Positions 52,420 to 61,598 of a DNA stretch of 64,000 nucleotides are shown one piece after another (within the stretch, counting starts at the first letter, position 1; every line of letters starts with the position of its first letter). The notes beneath the pieces were generated by a model that had not been told where the DNA came from, did not search any database, and saw only the letters and a list, made by a program, of their open reading frames with translations. Made by a program: the position numbers and the translations under genes. The stretch is from Theobroma cacao (taxonomy: Eukaryota; Streptophyta; Magnoliopsida; Malvales; Malvaceae). Location of the stretch: positions 2,504,666 through 2,568,665 of the forward strand of contig NC_030851.1 in assembly GCF_000208745.1 (NCBI RefSeq), in the 5' to 3' direction.

Positions 52420-52830
52420 CTCAAATTCATGAATTATTCAAAAAAATTTAACTAAATTTTATTTTATTTAATTAAATATTTTTATTTTTATTTTAAGTCA
52501 AATAATTCATTATAATTAACAGTTGACGGATTATCAATAATTAAAATACCATTTATATTTTTCTATCACGCAACGTTAATGTAGAAGGTGAAAATATCGA
52601 TTTCTAAAAAAAAATAAAAATACTATATTACTATATATTATATCATATCAATATATTACACCATCATTTATTACACCATATCGATATATCATTCCTTTGT
52701 TGTGTCGATAAAATAACAAATAATGTTTTAACAGTTAGTTATAAAAATTAATTTGATTAAAAATAAAATATAAAAAATAATAAAATTTATTTAAAATTTT
52801 TAAAAAATTTAAATATTATGTCATTAATTT
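52420..52830. mobile_element. AT-rich long-inverted-repeat element (family L), second copy
   Basis: Left arm from ATTCATGAATTATTCAAAAA, right arm ending TTAAATATTATGTCA, same layout as 35690-36130. No coding capacity. Confidence 0.55.
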
Positions 52831-53256
52831 ATAATAACAAACTCTCGAACACCCTTTATTAAACATTTTTTAGAAATTCAAAAGGATTTACGGATGAACT
52901 GTTGATGCGGAAAATAAAAATTAATGGATCATAATGTCACTAAAGTAAACAGTAAACGTCACGCCTCAAATCAGCTTGATGATATCATGTTGCCCATGTA
53001 TGTTGAAGACCTTCTAGGGAATGTACACCGTCACAGCCTTATCTCAGCATGACCATGTCATCTGCCCCGGCCCCGTGTGTTCAACATCTTCTAAAGCAAA
53101 TACTTTATAAGGAAAATATTTAATGAATTAATAGCACTTTCATACCGTCAAATTTTGATATTTTATTAATAAAATATTATTTTTTAAAAATAAAAAATTA
53201 ATAATATATTAAAACCTTATTATTTAAAGGAAATAAAAAATAAATCTTATTTTTTT

Positions 53257-53750
53257 GGATAAAATATTTATCTCTTTAAATTTTGATCAAAATTACAAAA
53301 AAATTTATAAACATTCCGTCTCAAAAAAATACTTTTTACTAAATACTTACGTCCAACTGTTAATCAATCATTAGTGTTACTATTAATATGATAACGTAAC
53401 AAAGAAAAAAAATAATTTTACTTTTTATTATTTTTAAAATTATTATTATATAATTTTATTAATTAAAAAAAAATCTCTCTAGATGGGGGGTGCTCTCTAC
53501 CCTTGGGGGATGCACCAATCCACCCTTCTATTAGGAGCACCGAGATCTGCTGCTCGAGTTGATTGGTGTTCTACTTTTTTTATTTTTTTTAAATATGAAA
53601 ATAATTTTTTAAAGTAATAGAAAAAATATTTTAGTTTTTTTTAATCTCTGTTAATAGTATTTATATTTTTGAGACAAAATATCTATTTTAAAAATTAATA
53701 AATTTATTTAAAATTTTGACTAAAATTTAAAAAGATGAAAGTATTTTACC
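53257..53750. mobile_element. Inverted-repeat (foldback) element, about 490 bp
   Basis: The left arm (GGATAAAATATTTATCTC to TTTTATTAATT) and the reverse of the right arm (GGTAAAATACTTTCATC on) match over about 180 bases. They enclose a GC-richer centre at 53480-53570 (GGGGGGTGCTCTCTACCC, ATCTGCTGCTCGAG). A related copy is at 20865-21199. Confidence 0.6.
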
Positions 53751-54148
53751 TTATTCTTTTTATCTCATTAAAGAGATATCAAGTGACGTGATAATGTAAA
53801 TAAACTATATAGTATCAATGTATCAAATATTAATTCTATTATATATGTATACAATCTTTCTTACTATATGAAATATCATTATTATATATAAAATTACAAA
53901 CTCTAAATCTTGCAAATATACCTCCAATTAATTTATGGTGTGAAAACTATGACTCATATATTTTTCTTTTCTACTTCCAATTAATTTCTACATCCCATTC
54001 TTTTTTATTTCTATTTTTGGGTGGTGGAATAAATTTTCATAAAATTTCATCTTGGAAACGAAAACAGATGGGGATTTTTTAAAGGAAAAAAATATTTATG
54101 ACATAATAGGTTGTGACGTATGCCGTTACCTTGTCAGTTTTCACAGCC

Positions 54149-54155
54149 TATATAT
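54149..54155 (+). promoter_or_regulatory. TATA box of the second LHT-like gene
   Basis: TATATATA-type box about 220 bases before the ATG at 54373, giving an inferred leader of about 190 bases. Confidence 0.5.
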
Positions 54156-54181
54156 AGGTGTGGAAGGTTTAAGAGAGAACA

Positions 54182-54322
54182 ATGTCGTGAAATGCATTGT
54201 TGAAACCAACTGCAGAAATATAAAGCCTTTGGTTGATTCTCGTGGTCTGGGACGGAGAGTGGTATATCGAGGTCAGGCGGTGCGTCATGTTTTTTCGCAT
54301 GTCAAGAGACTTTGCTACATAA
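54182..54322 (+). promoter_or_regulatory. Three short upstream open reading frames in the leader
   Basis: Behind the TATA box and before the main ATG are ATG TCG TGA (54182-54190), ATG CAT TGT TGA (54192-54203) and an 11-codon frame (54287-54322, MFFRMSRDFAT). If the start of transcription is as inferred, all three would be met by ribosomes first and could lower translation of the transporter. Confidence 0.45.
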
Positions 54323-54372
54323 ACTCGAGCAACGTTTTATTGGCAGCTGCTGGGAGTTTTCGTTATTAAATC

Positions 54373-57134
54373 ATGGGAGAAGTAGTGCCCATTGAAGACG
54401 GTTTAACCCAAGAGCTACCACTCCATATGGCGCCCACACCGAGCCCTTTGCAGATCATCACGATCAAATCGGGCTCCATTAAGGAGACGCCTGGGTTCAC
54501 GTGCAATCCCGATGGTTGCACGCAGGGTCGTCCCGGTGGTCAGGCCATCAACATTACGGAACTTGAATCTTGGCTGCCCATCACGGAGTCGAGAAATGGC
54601 AACATATTCTCTGCAATGTTCCATATTTTGTGCTCCGGGATTGGGTTTCAGGCCCTTTTGCTTCCTGTCGCTTTTGCTGTTCTTGGATGGTGAGTTTGGC
54701 AAGTTTTTGCGGCGACTGTAATCCCACTCTTAAAATAACTATTGCCTTAATATTTTTTTTTTCCAAAATATTAGCATATATTCACTCTCCTTCTGTTATT
54801 TGATCAACTCTGAGATGGCTCAAATATTGGCAATATATGTTGGTCCCAAAGCTCTCCTGTCTTCCAACTATCTAAGTTTCAGAACTGTCGGTTAGGTTGC
54901 ACCAAAGAGTAGACTCAGATGTAGAATAATCTCCTGTCAATGTTATTATTATTTCTACACATGTTAATCCATTAGTTTAGTCCTATTTCTGCTCGTCTTT
55001 CTCCAGGACCACCTGCGTGTAAACTGGGCTAAAAGATTCTCATTAAATGGATTCGAGTTTAGCCCGGACTACAATTTGTGGCTGAGTTTGAACCTAGCTA
55101 TAATTCCAGCTTGTTTCCAACAACTTTTGCTGGTTCAGATAGCGTCCAGAGCAAGTAAAAACGTTGTTCACATTTACAGCACTGTGGCCTGTGGCCCATT
55201 ATTTCTTCTTCCACAGCCTGATTGCTTTAACTTTTCTTTAACAAAAAAAAAAAGAATGACTTTGAAGCAGGGTTTTTCTTTTTTCTGTTGCTTAAATTTT
55301 CATACAATTTTCTTCTGTTGTAGGACATGGGGGATAATATGCTTGTGCATAGTATTTATGTGGCAACTCTACACTATATGGCTTCTTGTCAATCTTCATG
55401 AACCTGTTCCGGGAACCCGCTACAGCAGATTCGTCCGCCTGTCAATTGTTGCCTTCGGTAAGTGTGTGTAAAATAAAAAACAAAGTCAATGGTCTTTGAA
55501 ATGTCACCTAAGTTTATTGTTGCCCGAAATGTTTAAGTTTTCTATTTCTGAACATGTCCCAGGTCAAAAGCTTGGGAAGTTGCTTGCAATCTTCCCTGTA
55601 ATGTACCTATCAGGAGGCACTTGCGTCTTGCTTATTATCACAGGTGGAGGGACCATGGAATTGCTTTTCAAGATCATCTGTGAGGAAGGGGCCGCGTGTC
55701 AATCCAAGTCACTCACTGGCACTGAGTTGTTTCTCCTGTTTACTTGCATAGCTCTTATCATTGGTCAGTTGCCCAATTTACATTCGGTAGCCAGAGTCTC
55801 CCTAACTGGTGCCATAGCTTCGATTGGGTACTTTACTATGATATGGGCTCTATCAATCAGCAAGGGTAGGCCTGACGGTGTTTCTTACAGCATACCACAT
55901 GCCGCAAAAACTGGTATGACTGGATTTGGTAACATCCTGAATGCCATTGGCATCATTATGCTTTCATTCAGGGGTCACAATCTTATTCTTGAGATTCAGG
56001 TGAATAGTCTTTACTAGTAAAAACTTAATCCTGTTCATTGAAAAACTCTTGAGCACGCAAACTAGATTGAACCAAATATTAACAAGAATGATAAAAAGCT
56101 CTTCCCATATGAACCACGATAATAATGGGGTATTGATTTATGGTTCCAAAATGTAATACTGAAGGCTAATCAAGTTTTATCGACTCCTCGTATCTGAATA
56201 TTTGACTTATTGATTGGTGCATGATGTAGAATTTGAATCTCCTTTTTCTAATTAAAAAAAAAAAGTCTTATCATTTCCTCCAACTCAATGAGATGAAGTC
56301 TTAACTACCAATATGGAACTAATTCTGTTGACTTGTTGATGCAGGGGACACTGCCTTCTAGTTCAAAGCATCCATGTCGTAAATCTATGTGGAGAGGAGT
56401 AATGGTGTCATACATAATAATAGCAATGTGTTTATTTCCACTTGCCATTGTTGGATTTTGGGCTTATGGAAACAAGGTAAGCATGTACTCTCCATTTAAC
56501 TTTCCTGTAACTTGTCACACGAGAATATACTTATGGCATAGCCATCAATATGCATAACATAATCCATCTCATTTTCGTTGATACATATGCTATGGGCAGT
56601 ACTTAATTTGTTAATATATTAAAAGTTTCCTTTCATTTCTTGCAGATACCTGCAAATGGAGGGATTCTAACTGCTTTTGCGGATTTTCACAGAGAAGACA
56701 CTTCAAAGTTCGTGATAGGCCTAATCTACCTATGGCTAATTTTAAGTTGCTTAAGTTCATACCAAATCTATGCCATGCCTGCTTTCGACAACTTAGAGTT
56801 TATTTACGCCAGCAGTAAAAACAGACGATGTCCAGGGTGGGTTCGAGTGGGATTACGCCTTTTCTTTGGAGGGCTGACATTCTTTATAGCAGTGGCTTTT
56901 CCCTTCTTGGGAAGCTTGGCACCTCTACTCGGAGGAATGGCAACGGTACCTTTGACCTTTGCTTATCCATGTTTCATGTGGATTTCGATCAAAAGACCCC
57001 GGAGAAATGGTGCCATGTGGAGTCTGAACTTGGGGCTCGGTTGTTTAGGCATTGTGCTAAGCGTTTTGCTTATAGTTGCTGCTGTATGGAACTTAGCTGA
57101 CAAAGGCTTACATGCCAACTTCTTCAGACCTTGA
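54373..57134 (+). CDS. Lysine/histidine transporter-like amino-acid permease 2 (five exons)
   Basis: Exons 54373-54689, 55324-55457, 55563-55999, 56345-56476 and 56646-57134, with the same five-exon layout and splice phases as the neighbour. The product is about 502 residues. The transporter fold has the same signatures (ESWLPITESRNGNIFSAMF, LGKLLAIFPVMYLSGGTC, FLGSLAPLLGGMATVPLTFAY, C-terminus HANFFRP). The N-terminus (MGEVVPIEDGLTQELPLHMA) is unrelated to that of copy 1 beyond MGE and lacks the TPR-x-TP repeats. Intron 3 holds a SINE-like fragment. The two genes are tandem duplicates; the second is likely LHT7/8-type as well, substrate inferred. Confidence 0.93.
56196..56266 (+). mobile_element. 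SINE-like fragment in intron 3 of the second LHT-like gene
   Basis: TATTTGACTTATTGATTGGTGCAT, abbreviated here as TTATTGATTGGTGCAT, then a degenerate box B (AATTTGAATCTCC), TTTTTCTAATT and an A run. Same order as 21345-21440 with about 20 bases deleted in the middle. Confidence 0.45.
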
Positions 57135-59900
57135 TAAAAGTTCGAGTCATGTGTATATCCATTAACTTAAGCAGGCCTAATCATTTTTCTTTTTGGACAA
57201 TGAATCATTTTTTTTTTGTTATACATATCAAGAACTGCAACTGGAGAACAAGTTGTTTCCTGATAATTATACAGCATTTGTAGCATCAATTGGTTTAGTT
57301 TCAATATGATTCACATTTTCATACTCAAACCTAATAATACTGCATAAATTCCAAGAATATAGTAGGATCTGAACATACACCAGATATGAAAACATGATCA
57401 TGAATCAAGAAATTAAGACAACTAATTGCTCTGTCTTTTATCTTCTAGAATCAAAAAGAATGAAAAGGAAATGTCTGTGGTGGTGAACTTTTGACGCTTT
57501 AGGCGGGGGCCAAACCAGTAAAAAGTGATCATCAGAGTGTGATACCCACTAAAAACTGGAGGTGGACAAGATGAATCTGAAGGACAAAAGTCACAGAAAT
57601 AATTTCAAAGAGAAAAGAATCAGCGACCCCCCTCCTTTCACTTACACAGCCTTTCTTGGAGTACTTTTATTCCAGAGTTTTATCCCTTCAATAATGCCAA
57701 AGGAGCTACAGGTAATCACCACCATGAACATCAAATTTTAGTCCAGAATGCGCACTTGGGCAATCCGGATTTCCATATCCAGTGCTTGAAATGTCATGCT
57801 GACACATGAACCACCATGTATCTCTGATGCAAAAAGTAGTGTTCATTAATTTCTTTATGTCCACTTTTTTTTTTTTATACCATGAAAGTCATTGTCCTGA
57901 AAGTATAGAATAATTCCTCAGTGTCCGGCTCATAATCCAACATATATGAGAACACATGGAGACATGCACAGCAGAGGTAGCTGGCCTAAATATCTGAAAT
58001 TATCAAGCTCCAAAAATCATAATCATGGAAAGCTATTAAGTACTATGATTCTTGTTCATGAGAAACAGGCAGATAACTGACAGGAAAAGCCAGAAACTGA
58101 TATTAATAAAAGCTTCCCAGTTCCTTAAATTGCCATCAGCCTCATAATCACCACTCTCAAAAGCAACAAGAAAAAGGAAAAAGGACTCGAGCCTAATCCC
58201 TGTTTAGTTCTCTTCGGCTCTTTGTTAGATTTCTATGTAGAAATCGTTTCACTAGTAATTTGAGATACAATATGAACTAAGATAAATTTTTTTACTAAAA
58301 GTAACACTACCCTTTCAAATGCATGCATTTTGGAGAATTCCAATTGCATGCGCCGGTAGGCCCATAGTGGCCACCTCGCTTATTGCAAGGCAAAGAATTA
58401 GGCTTGCAATTTGACGAACAAGGCGTCATTGTAGACTTGTAGTAGTGCAATCCCACCTTCATTTGTAAGCTACCTAATGGCTTCTTTTGACCTTTGACAA
58501 AGCCTAAACCTAGACTTTCTGACATGGGATTTTAGTGGATGTCAAGAAACATTTCTGAGATAGTGAGATTGTAGTTTTTTTAAGCTGCAAAATGATTAGT
58601 ATGCTTAATCTTTTGCTCTTTATGTTATAATCTTGTTTAGACAAAAGGTAAAAGTAGAAGAATTTGCATAATAACAAGGTTGGAACTTAGAACTAACAAC
58701 ATGTTCATGAACCATTAAAATAGCAGGCCAATGACTGACATTGACTGTTGTTAAAGATCAAAAGCTTGCAAATTTTCACATTGATGATTTTGTCTGGAGA
58801 ATTTTCTCTACCATTCAGTTTGCTTAACCGTATCCCATTTGGATTGCTCCCACCCATACGCCCCGGCCAAATGTTTACCCTTTTTCTGCCTTTATTTCAC
58901 AATATTTCAATCTCATTTCAACAGGTAAAATATCTTAAAAAATTTAAAAACTTTAGCGTTGCTATCTTATCAGCATAATTTTGTTTACAGAGAAAGTAAT
59001 GATCCCACTACAAAGTGGAATCTTAAATTGAACTCAATTTAAATTCAATTCATGTCAGGCACTTTTAGAGGAGAGATAGATAAGGTGGTGGACAATGATA
59101 AGGGTATCCTCGACTTGGATGAGAGAAAATGTCATATCAAGCCTTTCAAAAAGGTATTTCAATCTCATACAAAACAAGTAAAGAGATTTTAAAAAGTTCA
59201 CACAGGTTGCTTCTACATTATTTTGAGTGATAATGGCTAATCTAGCAAGTTAAAAAATAATGAATATAATAACTAAGTAAACCAAGATTTAAGTTGGGAT
59301 TTCAAATTAAAACTTTGATAGAAGTGGATTGACAAAATATTCAAGAATCATTCATTCATGCCAATCATGGATTCGAAGGTTGATGGCTGCATCGTGTCTT
59401 CTGGATGGTTCAAGTTCAACTCGGTGGGCTTATTAGAAATTATTTGGGCTTTTATGCTGAGCCTAATAGAGAAGCTTTGAATCCTTTATGGACCCCTGAC
59501 CCAAAAAGCAGAATCCCCTTATGGGTCTGTTCGGCCCATAGGGACCAATGTACGTGTCAAAAACCAACTGACTTAAACCTGGTATAGGTTGAAATAGTTG
59601 AGAGACAAAATCAGGAACCTCGTTACTTGGCTTGGCTCAGCAGTTAGTGCTAAAAAGAGACTGAAGGACGTGACACCCTGCAATCTCCCACAAGACCTCC
59701 TTGATTCTCATGTACTTTGAATATTCAAGTTCCATTTTCCGAGTCAATTGTCATCGTACTACCATCAGTTTACACAGCATCCTAGGTTCATATGTTTTGT
59801 CCCTGAATTAAGTAGAGCTATTAATTTCATTAACAAGAAGATGAGTCATTTTTTAGCCTACTAATCCAGTCCTGATCTCAAAGCCCCACCACATCAGAAC
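57135..59900. other. Spacer between the second LHT-like gene and the dehydrin
   Basis: Mostly featureless AT-rich DNA. It includes a small cysteine-rich open frame at 58307-58525 (-), called separately, and an ABRE-like core ACGTGTC at 59552-59558, about 600 bases before the dehydrin. Confidence 0.5.
58307..58525 (-). CDS. Possible small cysteine-rich peptide, unidentified
   Basis: 72 codons, no introns seen, no signal peptide. The last 40 residues have five cysteines (MTPCSSNCKPNSLPC, NKRGGHYGPTGACN, SPKC). The spacing PCxxRGxxY recalls RALF peptides, but the RALF YISY and C-terminal motifs are missing, so I do not assign it. A 40-bp decayed echo (RSGHYG) at 51040-51080 suggests an old duplicated exon. 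An upstream signal-peptide exon could exist. It could also be chance. Confidence 0.25.
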   Translation of the reverse strand: MSESLGLGFVKGQKKPLGSLQMKVGLHYYKSTMTPCSSNCKPNSLPCNKRGGHYGPTGACNWNSPKCMHLKG

Positions 59901-59936
59901 ACACGCGGCATCTCTTGATTAGTGTGGAGCGTCCAC

Positions 59937-60052
59937 ACCGACCATCTTGGTTATCTTCCTCCGAGGGCCGACAGACGACCAAGTCCATATTATTTGTAAG
60001 CCATGTTACCCAGAGTTGAGTTTGGATTTCCTTGGTTTTTCACCTATAAATG
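59937..60052 (+). promoter_or_regulatory. Dehydrin promoter: two DRE/CRT cores and TATA box
   Basis: ACCGAC at 59937-59942 and GCCGAC at 59967-59972 match the DRE/CRT consensus bound by CBF/DREB factors, 24 bases apart. TATAAATG at 60045-60052 lies 106 bases before the ATG. The arrangement is that of a cold- and drought-responsive promoter. Responsiveness itself is inferred. Confidence 0.7.
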
Positions 60053-60157
60053 CCCAACACGCACTTCTCAGGGTGAAACCACAATTTGACATTCAAACGT
60101 CACAGATTGAGCACTTTAGTCTTATTGCTGATATTTATTCTGCTAATTCCCAACAAT

Positions 60158-60816
60158 ATGGAGGGTCACCATGCTGAGGGAGATCACAACAAGGCAGTGG
60201 AAACAACAGATCGTGGTATGTTCGATTTCTTGAAGAAGGAGGATGAGGATGTGGCCATGGCAGATGCCCACAAGCCAAACAATGCAAAGGAGAAGGAGAA
60301 GCCGAAGGAAAAACTCCACCGTGCTGATAGCAACTCTAGCTCAGTAAGCCTTCTATCCAACTCACTAAACTAAAGCCAGCTATATATCACTGCACCATTC
60401 TTTTTCAGCAGGATCGTAATGGCATTTTGCCAAGGATCATTATTCAAGTTGTTTATGAACTTTTCATTTCTTTTTTGCAGTCTAGTGATGAAGAAGAGGA
60501 AGGAGAAGATGGTGAGAAGAAAAAGAAGAAGAAAGGATTGAAGGGCAAGATCAAAGAAAAGATATCTGGCGACAAAGAGGCAACAGAGCATAAAGACACA
60601 TCAATCCCAACTGCGAATCCAGAGGAGAAGAAAGGCTTTCTAGATAAGATAAAGGAGAAACTTCCTGGTCAGAACAAGAAACCAGAAGATAATGCCTTGG
60701 ATGGGCATCCTGCAGAACGTGAGCCAAAGGAGAAAGGAATCTTGGAGAAGATCAAGGAGAAGATTCCCGGGTACCATGGACACAAGACTGAAGAGGATAA
60801 GGGCAAGGAAAATTGA
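60158..60816 (+). CDS. Acidic dehydrin, F-S-K3 type (two exons)
   Basis: Exons 60158-60343 and 60481-60816; the intron falls inside the serine tract, as in SKn dehydrins. 173 residues in order: F-segment DRGMFDFLKK (about 18-27), a Lys/Glu-rich stretch, S-segment LHRADSNSSSSSDEEEE, a Lys run, and three K-segments (KKKGLKGKIKEKISG, KKGFLDKIKEKLPG, EKGILEKIKEKIPG). There is no Y-segment. It belongs with ERD10/COR47/ERD14. Known of the family: disordered, membrane- and protein-protecting, phosphorylated in the serine tract. The start is at MEGHH because the upstream in-frame ATG (60086) would add an unrelated hydrophobic leader. Two DRE cores suggest cold/drought control. Confidence 0.95.
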
Positions 60817-61598
60817 AGTTAAAACTTGCCACTAAAACTGTATCTTGGAATATGTTGTCTTTGTGCTTGCATTGTGTTTATGTGCTCCCTACAAGTGTTT
60901 CTTGTGCTTTGGGAGTCTTTGTGTCGTATTCCTGTGTTGCATCAGTCATTTGATATTTCCTTCCTAATGTCTAGTAATGTAATAGTAGTTGTGAGAAAGA
61001 TAGTTTCAAAGCTCAAAATTCCATGTGAGAAAGATAGTTTGCTACAGGATAGGCTTCACTTACTTACCTATTAAACTAACAGAAGGCTGCAAATAAAGAC
61101 AAGCTAACTTTTTATTACCTTAGCAGCAAAAAGAGCAAAAAGATATATAACAGGCAACAGACATCTCTCATCAATCGACACACAAGGAACAAGTAGCAGA
61201 TAAAGGCTAAGCAGAAACAGCTTCATGTCTATCAACCATATACAGAAGAACATCTAACTGATCACAACAAGAAACATCAAATAAACCACACCTGTAAACA
61301 ATAAACTTGCAAAGAAAGAGGAGCCTATGAAAAGTTAACAATTGAACAAAATTCATCTTGGTTTCTTCCAGAAATAGAAACAAAACAAAAATTTACATTG
61401 CAAAAAGTGTAGATTCTATATACTCAGAGTTCCACCATCTACCTCCAAGTCTTAGTGCATCAAGGAGCATTAATTCAAATTTTCAGCTCTTGGAAATCTT
61501 GGGAAATAAAGATTCCGAAAGGCCAAAAAGTGATAACTCAGGTTGGCAATATCAGATGCCTCATAATATGATTTGACCTGAAAATAAGAGTGCAGCAT
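60817..61598. other. Convergent 3' spacer, dehydrin / LEA_2 gene
   Basis: Holds the 3' ends of two convergent genes. No further gene seen. Confidence 0.5.

Larger units (their letters stand above)
48049..54148. other. 6-kb spacer between the two LHT-like genes
   Basis: AT-rich and gene-poor. It contains a possible small element at 49684-49855 (see below), a half-copy of family L at 51340-51580, a full copy at 52420-52830 and an inverted-repeat element at 53257-53750. A decayed 40-bp echo of the cysteine-rich frame at 58307 lies near 51040-51080 (-). No intact gene is seen. Confidence 0.6.

Noticed and set aside
54052..54369. 105-codon open frame ending just before the second LHT-like gene
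   Set aside because: It begins upstream of the TATA box, overlaps the leader and has no family likeness.
59405..59587. 60-codon plus-strand frame upstream of the dehydrin
   Set aside because: No homology recognised; probably chance.
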